Shown piece after piece: positions 46,704 through 53,123 of a DNA stretch of 55,536 nucleotides. The notes under the pieces were generated by a model, which was not told where the DNA came from, searched no databases, and saw only the letters and a list, made by a program, of their open reading frames with translations. The position numbers were made by a program, and so were the translations under genes. Source of the stretch: Actinomycetota bacterium (GTDB lineage: Bacteria > Actinomycetota > Geothermincolia > Fen-727 > Anoxymicrobiaceae); assembly GCA_018896525.1 (NCBI GenBank), contig JAHIMR010000113.1, positions 1 to 55,536 on the forward strand. The letters are read 5' to 3'. Numbering within the stretch: the first letter of the stretch is position 1; each line of letters starts with the position of its first letter.

Positions 46704-47549
46704 TCACTCGAATCCCAGCATCTCCCCCAGCCTCGCGCGAAGACGAAGGATAGCCTTGGTATGCATCTGGCAGACCCTTGACTCGGTAACCAGGAGGACC
46801 TCGCCTATCTCCCGCATGGTCAGCCCCTCGTAGTAGTAGAGACTGACAACGATACGCTCCCGCTCGGGAAGCCGGTTTATAGCGTTGGCGATGATATCCT
46901 TCATCTCCTCGAGCTCGAATGTCTGGGAAGGGTCCTTTACCTTCATGTCCTCAACGGTATCTGCGAGGCATATCTTGTCGGACCTGTCTCCACCAACGGT
47001 CCATAGCTCGTCCAGCGCCACCATTGACATGAAAGACAACCTGCCCAGCAGGTTCACATACTCCTCCAGGGTCACCCCGAGTCGATCGGCTACCTCCTCA
47101 TCAGTGGGAATCCTGCGCAGCTCGCTCTCCAGCGCGACGTACGCCCGCTCGATCTCCCTGGCTTTGAACCGCACCGACCGCGGCACCCAGTCGTCAGCCC
47201 TCAGCTCGTCGATTATCGCCCCTTTGATGCGGGCAATGGCGTACGTCTCGAACTTGATGCCCCTCTCCGGGTCGTACTTCTCTATCGCGTCCAGCAACCC
47301 AAAGACACCGTAGCTCACAAGATCCCCGAACTCGACGGTAGATGGAAGCCCCGATGAAACGCGGCCGGCAACGTACTTCACCAGGGGAGCGTAGTGGAGT
47401 ATCACCTCCTCGCGGGACTCGGCTGAACCGGTCTGCTTGTACTCCACCCACAAGGCTCGCGTCCTGTCATCCTTCTTTCTGCCTGTCACACCGTACCCGG
47501 TGCTACCATCGTTCCCCGACTTTTTTGGGTTCGGTGAGTGATCCGTCAT
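46704..47549 (-). CDS. whiG: RNA polymerase sigma factor of the WhiG/FliA family
   Basis: A group 3 sigma factor, 281 aa. Region 2 reads YAPLVKYVAGRVSSGLPSTVEFGDLVSYG and GLLDAIEKYDPERGIKFETYA (each partly quoted). RIKGAIIDELRADDWVPRSVR is the FliA/WhiG region 2.4-3.0 signature. Region 4 ends NRLPERERIVVSLYYYEGLT then the helix-turn-helix MREIGEVLLVTESRVCQMHT. In actinobacteria WhiG controls sporulation or motility genes and lies in this same neighbourhood. No anti-sigma factor is adjacent. The targets here cannot be told. Confidence 0.95.
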   Translation of the reverse strand: MTDHSPNPKKSGNDGSTGYGVTGRKKDDRTRALWVEYKQTGSAESREEVILHYAPLVKYVAGRVSSGLPSTVEFGDLVSYGVFGLLDAIEKYDPERGIKFETYAIARIKGAIIDELRADDWVPRSVRFKAREIERAYVALESELRRIPTDEEVADRLGVTLEEYVNLLGRLSFMSMVALDELWTVGGDRSDKICLADTVEDMKVKDPSQTFELEEMKDIIANAINRLPERERIVVSLYYYEGLTMREIGEVLLVTESRVCQMHTKAILRLRARLGEMLGFE

Positions 47550-47565
47550 CTGTTATCTTCTTTGT

Positions 47566-48486
47566 TCAGGCGTGCGGATGGCTTCTGTCATAGGCCTTCC
47601 GTACCTCACTCCTGGTCAGATGGGTGTAGATACGCGTAGTCGTGATGTTCTTGTGCCCGAGCAACTCCTGGACCGATCGGAGGTCGGCTCCGTGTGCAAG
47701 GAGATGGGTGGCGAACGAGTGCCTGAGCGCATGTGGGCTGATACCGCCACCATCCAGCGCACTCGATTCCGCTCTTACGACCCTCCTTACCTGCCTGGGG
47801 TCTATCGGTGACCCCCTCACCCCCAGGAACACCACGTTACCTTCATACCCCCCGGCTCGAGCGAGCGCCGGCCTCTCTTGATCCAGGTACTCCCTTAGCG
47901 CCTCCAGCGCGGGCTCTCCAACGAGGACCATGCGCTCCCTGTCGCCTTTGCCCACTACCTTGAGCACCCCGTTATTGAAATCCACGTCCGCGACCAGGAG
48001 AGCGCATAGCTCGCTCACCCGGATACCGGTTGCGTAGAGCATTTCTATTATGGCGTGGTCACGAAGGCCCGGTGGACCCGCGCCGCCGGACTCGCCGGCT
48101 AGAACCTCCGCTTCGGCTTCGGTAAGAAAACGCGGCACGTCCCTGCCCTTTACCGGAAACGAGAGCGTGGTCGCCGGGTTCGAGTCGATGATATCAGCAT
48201 CGGCGAGAAAGTGGAAAAGAGAGCGCAGGCAGGCACACCTCCTGGCGACCGTGGAGCGTGAGTACCCCCTCGCCTGCTGGTTGGCCAGGAAACTGCGCAG
48301 CATCCTGTGATCTATGTCGGCGAGACAATCAACCTCCATCCGGCTGAGAAACTCTGTGAAATGCTCGAGGTCTCCCCCGTACGAGGATAGCGTGTTTCCT
48401 GACAGGTTCTTGACGTCCCGCAGATAGGAGAGAAATCTCCCGACGCCCTTCCCAACGTTTGAATGTGCTTCCCTTTTCTCTGACAT
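47566..48486 (-). CDS. xerC: Site-specific tyrosine recombinase XerC/XerD
   Basis: Chromosome-dimer-resolution-type recombinase, 306 aa. The N-terminal SAM-like domain (FLSYLRDVKNLSGNTLSSYG) is followed by a catalytic domain. Its catalytic residues are an Arg in ATGIRVSELCALLV, HALRHSFATHLLAHG (His, Arg), GHKNITTTRIYTHL (His and nucleophile Tyr). It starts at ATG 48486. dprA-xerC-whiG order is normal, so this is the housekeeping enzyme, not an integrase brought by the adjacent TA island. Confidence 0.93.
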   Translation of the reverse strand: MSEKREAHSNVGKGVGRFLSYLRDVKNLSGNTLSSYGGDLEHFTEFLSRMEVDCLADIDHRMLRSFLANQQARGYSRSTVARRCACLRSLFHFLADADIIDSNPATTLSFPVKGRDVPRFLTEAEAEVLAGESGGAGPPGLRDHAIIEMLYATGIRVSELCALLVADVDFNNGVLKVVGKGDRERMVLVGEPALEALREYLDQERPALARAGGYEGNVVFLGVRGSPIDPRQVRRVVRAESSALDGGGISPHALRHSFATHLLAHGADLRSVQELLGHKNITTTRIYTHLTRSEVRKAYDRSHPHA

Positions 48487-48606
48487 CGGACCCCTGCTAC
48501 CGATTGCCTACCACTTTTACATGATACCAGCAAAACAGCGTGCGACTTATCTACAAAGTATAAGAACCGGCCCTGCCCGCAACCACTTCTGTTGTTGCTT
48601 GATAAC

Positions 48607-48637
48607 ATTATAGTATAAATAAGTATAATTCTGTCAA
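48607..48637 (-). promoter_or_regulatory. Consensus sigma-70 promoter upstream of xerC
   Basis: On the minus strand, perfect TTGACA (48637-48632) and perfect TATAAT (48612-48607), separated by 19 bases, slightly long. The region is markedly AT-rich against the GC-rich surroundings. It is about 120 bases upstream of the xerC start. An exact counterpart lies at 50106-50136. Confidence 0.65.
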
Positions 48638-48723
48638 TTAATGTGATTTAGCGTGAAAAGAACTCCTCCTGATGTGGCACACGCTAAACCGCCGGACGGC
48701 TGGCACCGACCCGCCGCTTACGC

Positions 48724-48858
48724 TTATCTACCGCCCCGGGGAGCGGAAAGGTAGTATCGGCCTCCCGGGCCCCTGGCAACCAGCCCCTTCACCTCCATGC
48801 GGGACAGGAGGCTCACTGTCTCGGCGGCACTCATTCCCGTTTTTCCCGACACACCTGA
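48724..48858 (-). pseudogene. Truncated duplicate of the dprA 3' end
   Basis: On the minus strand it encodes SGKTGMSAAETVSLLSRMEV and then KGLVARGPGGRYYLSAPRGG. The C-terminus of the intact DprA at 50197 has SGKTGMSAAETVSVLSRMEV and EGLVTRGPGGRYHLLATRR. Only the C-terminal winged-helix segment is present, so it is a non-functional tail. The flanking non-coding sequence is duplicated too. Confidence 0.88.
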
Positions 48859-49267
48859 CCGAGGAGCTGCTGTTGGGTAGGGAGTAATGCCCATATCTAA
48901 CGTCTCGGGAGGTCCTCCCTGTTGAACTGCGCGGGGTCTCAAATGGGAATACGTCCACGCCCCCCATCCTAGCCTTCCCCCCAGCGGGGGAAGGGGCAGA
49001 GGGGGGAAGGGATCATTTCATCCATTAGTGCTGATTAAAGCCGGCGATCGCTGAAGAGAGAAAGGATTCTGTGTCTGGATCGGAAATTGCACTGTGAGGA
49101 CCCGCGAAGGGTGGGGAATGTGAGTCATGTGCCCCTTCCAACAACGATATCATGCAACAATCTGAGAGCCAAAGGAAACCCGGGATCAAGAGTGGTGCCG
49201 GAAACCCCACGCGACAACCCCTTTCAAGGTAACTATGAAGCGAGTTGGGCTTGTCTGGATGATAGGT
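48859..49267. other. Gene-free stretch left of the toxin-antitoxin remnant
   Basis: No gene is recognised. It holds a GGGAGGTCCTCCC palindrome (about 48908-48920) and a GC-rich run at 48961-49012 (CTTCCCCCCAGCGGGGGAAGG) that resembles the 21540-21615 repeats. The remaining ~250 bases have lower GC than the surrounding core genes and no visible structure. Confidence 0.5.
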
Positions 49268-49588
49268 TTAGGCAATCACCAGGCCTTTTTCCAGGATCTC
49301 GTCTGCTATGAACGAGCCGGGTGATTCCTTCTCGAGTTCCCCAGGAGTAAGACCGAGAATTTCCATGGGCCTGTTGATACCGACCCGAGCCCTTCCAAGT
49401 AGGCACATCCTCTCCCAGAGGTCCATGTCCTTGAACGCTTTTGCTACCACCAACAGGTCCAGGCCGCTGTCCTCACCCGCCCGACCGTGAGCATGTGAAC
49501 CAAACACGATGATCTTCTCCGATGTGATGCCCAGATCCTCAAGCTTTTTCCTGTACTCGGCTACTGTTCTATGGACTTCTTTATCCAC
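49268..49588 (-). CDS. MNT-type nucleotidyltransferase antitoxin, altered active site
   Basis: A 106-residue minimal nucleotidyltransferase, the partner of HEPN toxins, which it normally neutralises by AMP transfer. The motif GSHAHGRAGEDSGLDLLVV begins at residues 30-31. The standard form is GSx10DxD; here residue 42 is Gly, so the first metal-binding Asp is lost while D44 remains. It starts at GTG 49588, inside what would be the end of the restored HEPN frame, an overlap typical of such pairs. Enzyme activity is doubtful. Confidence 0.82.
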   Translation of the reverse strand: MDKEVHRTVAEYRKKLEDLGITSEKIIVFGSHAHGRAGEDSGLDLLVVAKAFKDMDLWERMCLLGRARVGINRPMEILGLTPGELEKESPGSFIADEILEKGLVIA

Positions 49589-49946
49589 TCGAAGACCTCT
49601 CTCGCCTTGCCTATGATACTCTCAGCCCGTTCACGTGAGAACTCCGAGACGGTGCTCTGGAAATCACGGGATACCTTGTCACGACACTTAGGTTGGTCAG
49701 TTCAGCGATGTACCGTTCCGTTTCTTTATCAGGAGTAAGACCGCCCAGTGATACCAGGTACTCCAGGTCATGCGACTTAGGCGGTTCCTTCTCGGCGACC
49801 TGTGCAATCCTTGCTTTCAAAATCTTTTCCAGCCCCAGGTGACACATGAATACCGTATAGATGTATCGTCCGGAGTGGAACATATGCTCCGCGGTTTCCA
49901 GGTCGTATTGAGCGCTAGCCATCCAGTTCGATACGTTTTTTCTCAT
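49561..49946 (-). pseudogene. HEPN-domain toxin with a single-base frameshift
   Basis: The open frame from 49946 gives a HEPN domain (SAQYDLETAEHMFHSGRYIY, then GLEKILKARIAQVAEKEPPK and SHDLEYLV) and reads VVTRYP at residues 88-93. It then diverges and stops at 49611. In another frame the DNA directly continues RDFQSTVSEFSRERAESIIG and then KAREVFEWIKKSIEQ, a normal HEPN end, stopping at 49561. Adding one base in the G3 run at 49668-49670 (plus strand) joins the two into about 128 aa. So the gene carries a one-base deletion, or the assembly lost a base. Confidence 0.85.
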
Positions 49947-50009
49947 AAACAGTAGGATAGAGAACTACTGGTCCGCTTGCAAGAAACGAATGGCAACAAC
50001 CGTTGATCG

Positions 50010-50027
50010 CCGGAATTCGTAATCCGG
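50010..50027. promoter_or_regulatory. Small inverted repeat upstream of the HEPN gene
   Basis: CCGGA (50010) and TCCGG (to 50027) form a short dyad in AT-richer DNA between the duplicated promoter and the HEPN start. It is a possible autoregulatory operator; support is weak. Confidence 0.25.
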
Positions 50028-50066
50028 ATTATTGACTAGCACATACGAGAAAGAAGCATAAAAAAT

Positions 50067-50330
50067 CGGCCCTGCCCGCAACCACTTCTGTTGTTGCTTG
50101 ATAACATTATATTATAAATAAGTATATTTCTGTCAATTAATGTGATTTAGCGCGAAACCGCCGAACGGCTGGCACCGACCCGCCGCTTACGCTTGGTTAC
50201 CGCCTCGTTGCCAGCAGGTGATAACGCCCTCCCGGGCCCCGGGTGACCAGCCCTTCAACCTCCATCCGGGACAGAACGCTCACGGTCTCGGCGGCACTCA
50301 TTCCCGTTTTTCCCGACAGGCCCTCAGCGT
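50067..50330. repeat. Direct duplication, copy 2 (intact dprA 3' end plus promoter region)
   Basis: Counterpart of 48568-48858. It contains the true dprA stop region and the spacer beyond it. It lacks about 31 bases present in copy 1; the junction GCGCGAAA/CCGCC fits deletion between the short matches GCGTGAAA and ACGCTAAA. Confidence 0.9.
50106..50136 (-). promoter_or_regulatory. Duplicated sigma-70 promoter, now facing the HEPN/MNT genes
   Basis: Perfect TTGACA (50136-50131), a 19-base spacer and perfect TATAAT (50111-50106) on the minus strand, as at 48607. It lies 160 bases upstream of the HEPN start, so the duplication gave the inserted module its own promoter while copy 1 still serves xerC. 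Confidence 0.65.
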
Positions 50331-51312
50331 CCGATAGCCCACCGGATATCGCGTCGAGCAGGGTCCTCTCTTTCGGCCCTGCCTCCCTGAATTGGAGTGC
50401 GGTCTGCTCCGCGCTCCCGATGTTCTCCTCACCTGAAACGCCGATCTCCTTCAGGATATCCTCCGGACAGGTGACCGGCACGGCGCCGTTCCTGATAAGC
50501 GCGTTGGTGCCCCTGCTGTTCGATGAGAACACGCCTCCGGGGACCGCCATCACATCGCGGCCCTCCGAGAGGGCGAAGTCGACGGTGATGAGGGCGCCGC
50601 TCTTCTCCGATGCCTCCACCACTACCACCGCATCCGACATCCCGGCGATTATCCTGTTGCGGGCGGGGAAGTGGTGCCTGGCCGGTTGGGTGCCCGGGGG
50701 GTACTCACCTATCAGGCATCCCTTGCTCTCTATGTCGCGGTAGAGTGCACCGTTGGACCGGGGGTATACGACATCCACACCGCACCCCAGCACCGCTGTC
50801 GTGAACCCTCCTTCGGCCAGCGCTCCCTTGTGGGCTGCGGTGTCCACACCGTAGGCGGCCCCGCTCACCACGTGAACCCCGGCGCTGGCAAGCCCTCCGG
50901 CCAGCCACCTGGCGACCTCCAGCCCGTAAGGGGTGGCCTTCCTGGACCCCACCACCGCAACCGTGGCCCCGGCGGGCGTCCGGTGCCGTCCCCGCAGGAA
51001 CAGCATCCACGGCGGGTCGTGTATCTCGCCAAGCAGCGCGGGGTAAGCGGGGCCGCCTCTTACCACCACCGTTATCCCGCCGCTCTCGATAGAGCCCAGC
51101 AGTTCGTCGGGGCTCAAGCGGCGAGACAGCTCGCGCCAGCCGGCGTTCTTCCCCGCACCCGCCCCGCCGGCGGCCGCGCCGCGCCTGACCGCCTCCCAGG
51201 CCCCGGCCGGTGACCCGTAAAGCGTCAGCAGCTCACCCACCTTCTTTATCCCAGCGCCGGGCAGGGACAGGAGGGCGACCAGCTCCGCCTTCTCGCTTTG
51301 CAGGTCTTGCAT
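50197..51312 (-). CDS. dprA: DNA-processing protein DprA
   Basis: Loads RecA on incoming single-stranded DNA during transformation; 371 aa. The Rossmann-like core shows VAVVGSRKATPYGLEVARWL, VSGAAYGVDTAAHKGAL, YPPGTQPARHHFPARNRIIAG and SEKSGALITVDFAL (each partly quoted). A C-terminal winged helix (SGKTGMSAAETVSVLSRMEV) follows. It lies 25 bases downstream of comM. Its last ~45 codons and the spacer beyond are duplicated at 48568-48858. Confidence 0.96.
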   Translation of the reverse strand: MQDLQSEKAELVALLSLPGAGIKKVGELLTLYGSPAGAWEAVRRGAAAGGAGAGKNAGWRELSRRLSPDELLGSIESGGITVVVRGGPAYPALLGEIHDPPWMLFLRGRHRTPAGATVAVVGSRKATPYGLEVARWLAGGLASAGVHVVSGAAYGVDTAAHKGALAEGGFTTAVLGCGVDVVYPRSNGALYRDIESKGCLIGEYPPGTQPARHHFPARNRIIAGMSDAVVVVEASEKSGALITVDFALSEGRDVMAVPGGVFSSNSRGTNALIRNGAVPVTCPEDILKEIGVSGEENIGSAEQTALQFREAGPKERTLLDAISGGLSDAEGLSGKTGMSAAETVSVLSRMEVEGLVTRGPGGRYHLLATRR

Positions 51313-51337
51313 CTATGACCACCGTTCCGGTTAAGGG

Positions 51338-52897
51338 TTACACACGGGGGCGTGCCGCCCCGGAGGAGAACACCGACCTCTCCATGCATCTGTATTGGAC
51401 AGCTTCGGCCAGGTGCTCCACCCCTATCACGTCAGCGCCAGCGAGGTCGGCCACCGTCCGGGCCACTTTGAGCGCCCGGTCATAGGTACGCGCGGAGAAA
51501 CCCAGTCGCTCGACAGCCATCCCCAGGAAACTCTCTCCCTCGGCCGAAACGTTGCACGTGGTCTCCAGTAACGCACGGCCCATCTCGGCGTTTGAGTGCA
51601 CGCCACTGCCATGCAGTCGCTCTTCCTGTAGTTCTCTGGCTACCTGGACTCTAGCTGCAACCAGGGAGGATGCCTCGCCGCGCGACCTCTCCTGCAGTTG
51701 CCGCCGGTTAAGCCGTGGCACCTCCACCTGGATGTCAATCCGGTCCAGCAGCGGTCCGGACACCCGTGTCCGGTAACGCTGGATCTCACCCAGTGAGCAT
51801 ATACACTCGTGCCGGGGGTCCCCCAGATAGCCGCATGGACAGGGGTTCATGGAGGCCACCAGGCCGAACCGCGAAGGGTAGGTGACCGTGACCATAGACC
51901 TTACCAGGGTTACCTTCCGATCCTCCAGCGGCACCCGCAGGGACTCCAGCGCGTTTCGCTGGTAAAGGGTCAACTCGTCAAGGTAAAGGACTCCACAGTG
52001 GGCCAGGGACACTTCTCCCGGGCGGGGAAGCGGTACCCCACCACCAACCAGACCCACCGCGCTGATGGAGTTGTGAGGGGCCCGGAACGGGCGTCTGGAG
52101 ACAAGGGAGCCGCCTCGGGGCACCAGTCCCGCCACGCTGTGGATGCGGGTCACCTCCAGGGCCTCCTCCAGCGAGAGCGGGGGCAGGATGCCGGGAAGCC
52201 GCCGGGCAAGCATGGTCTTGCCCGAACCGGGGGGTCCCACCATGAGCATGTTATGCCCTCCCGCCGCCGCAACCTCCAGTGCGCGCTTGGCCGGTTCCTG
52301 CCCCCGGACCTGGGCCAGGTCTTCAGCGGGCGTTCCGTTGTCACCCAGGAGATCCGCCGCGTCCACGGTCGCCGGGTTTACCTGTGCGCTCCCTTCCAGG
52401 AACCGGACCGCCTCCCGGAGCGATGAGACCCCGTATGCGTCAACCCCTGTGACCAGGGCCGCCTCCCGGGCGTTACCTTCAGGGACCAGGATGAACGGGG
52501 CTTCTCGGTCGCGTGCCTCTATGGCGATGGAGAGCGTCCCAGCTATCTCACGCAACTGCCCGTCGAGGGACAGTTCCCCCACCGCAGTGTACCCGCGAGG
52601 CCGAGCCGGCCTGAGCTGTCCGGTGGCCTCAAGTATGGCCAGTGCCAGGGGGAGGTCGAACGAAGGCCCCCCTTTCTTGATGTCAGCCGGCGACAGGTTG
52701 ACATGAATACTCTGGCCGGGGAACTCGTAGCAGGAGTTGCGGATGGCCGACTTGACCCTTATTCTGGACTCCCTTATCCCCGCGTCGGGGAGCCCCACTA
52801 TCTCGAAGGCGCCGAAGCCCCTGGTGACGTCCACCTCCACCTGTACCGTGTGCGATTCCATGCCAACAAGCGCGGACCCGAATACCTTGGACAGCAT
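51338..52897 (-). CDS. comM: Competence-associated AAA+ ATPase ComM (YifB, Mg-chelatase-like)
   Basis: Hexameric helicase that drives branch migration during natural transformation; 519 aa. The N-terminal Lon-like domain opens LSKVFGSALVGMESHTVQVE. Walker A is MLMVGPPGSGKTMLARRLPG and Walker B VLYLDELTLY. A zinc-like CPCGYLGDPRHECIC and the C-terminal Mg-chelatase segment (GFSARTYDRALKVARTVADL) follow. I chose ATG 52897, with GGAGG just upstream; the frame reaches 52924. It pairs with dprA, suggesting natural competence genes are kept. Confidence 0.95.
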   Translation of the reverse strand: MLSKVFGSALVGMESHTVQVEVDVTRGFGAFEIVGLPDAGIRESRIRVKSAIRNSCYEFPGQSIHVNLSPADIKKGGPSFDLPLALAILEATGQLRPARPRGYTAVGELSLDGQLREIAGTLSIAIEARDREAPFILVPEGNAREAALVTGVDAYGVSSLREAVRFLEGSAQVNPATVDAADLLGDNGTPAEDLAQVRGQEPAKRALEVAAAGGHNMLMVGPPGSGKTMLARRLPGILPPLSLEEALEVTRIHSVAGLVPRGGSLVSRRPFRAPHNSISAVGLVGGGVPLPRPGEVSLAHCGVLYLDELTLYQRNALESLRVPLEDRKVTLVRSMVTVTYPSRFGLVASMNPCPCGYLGDPRHECICSLGEIQRYRTRVSGPLLDRIDIQVEVPRLNRRQLQERSRGEASSLVAARVQVARELQEERLHGSGVHSNAEMGRALLETTCNVSAEGESFLGMAVERLGFSARTYDRALKVARTVADLAGADVIGVEHLAEAVQYRCMERSVFSSGAARPRV

Positions 52898-52929
52898 GAG
52901 GCCTCCATGAGTTAAGCAGTACAAGGAGT

Positions 52930-52957
52930 ATTATAGCAGAGCAAGCTGAAGAGGCAA
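52930..52957 (-). promoter_or_regulatory. Extended -10 promoter for comM-dprA
   Basis: On the minus strand, TTGCCT (52957-52952), a 16-base spacer ending in TGC, then perfect TATAAT (52935-52930), about 33 bases upstream of the comM ATG. It shares the TGCTATAAT nonamer with the lemA promoter. Confidence 0.62.
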
Positions 52958-53123
52958 GTGCTTTCCTACCCCAGTTTGGACAGTTGACCGGTTATGAGGA
53001 ACCGATTCCCAGTCGCAGGGGGAAGGTCACCGATGGGTAGAAGCTCAAGGTGGTCAAGCCTGCCCCCGCAGGCCAGCTTCGGGGGTGGCCATCCCTCATC
53101 TCCCGGAGAGTTTAGTGGCACAA

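Larger units (their letters stand above)
48568..48858. repeat. Direct duplication, copy 1 (dprA tail plus downstream promoter region)
   Basis: Matches 50067-50330 in the same orientation, running from CGGCCCTGCCCGCAACCACT to the CGGCACTCATTCCCGTTTTTCCCGACA segment (partly quoted). Copy 1 has about 31 extra bases (near 48658-48688), which complete a 9-base inverted repeat, TTTAGCGTG (48647) / CACGCTAAA (48680). Copy 2 lacks the right arm. Confidence 0.9.

Noticed and set aside
47566-48486. XerC-like recombinase as the integrase of the HEPN/MNT island
   Set aside because: dprA-xerC-whiG is a conserved housekeeping order, so its closeness to the island is explained without a transfer role.
48595-48660. 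AT-rich tract as a replication origin
   Set aside because: It is short, has no DnaA-box cluster, no dnaA/dnaN neighbours, and is explained by a promoter that is duplicated with flanking DNA.
52958-53123. Possible insertion-sequence remnant between comM and the surface protein
   Set aside because: A short open stretch can be read on the minus strand, but no transposase motif or inverted ends were recognised.
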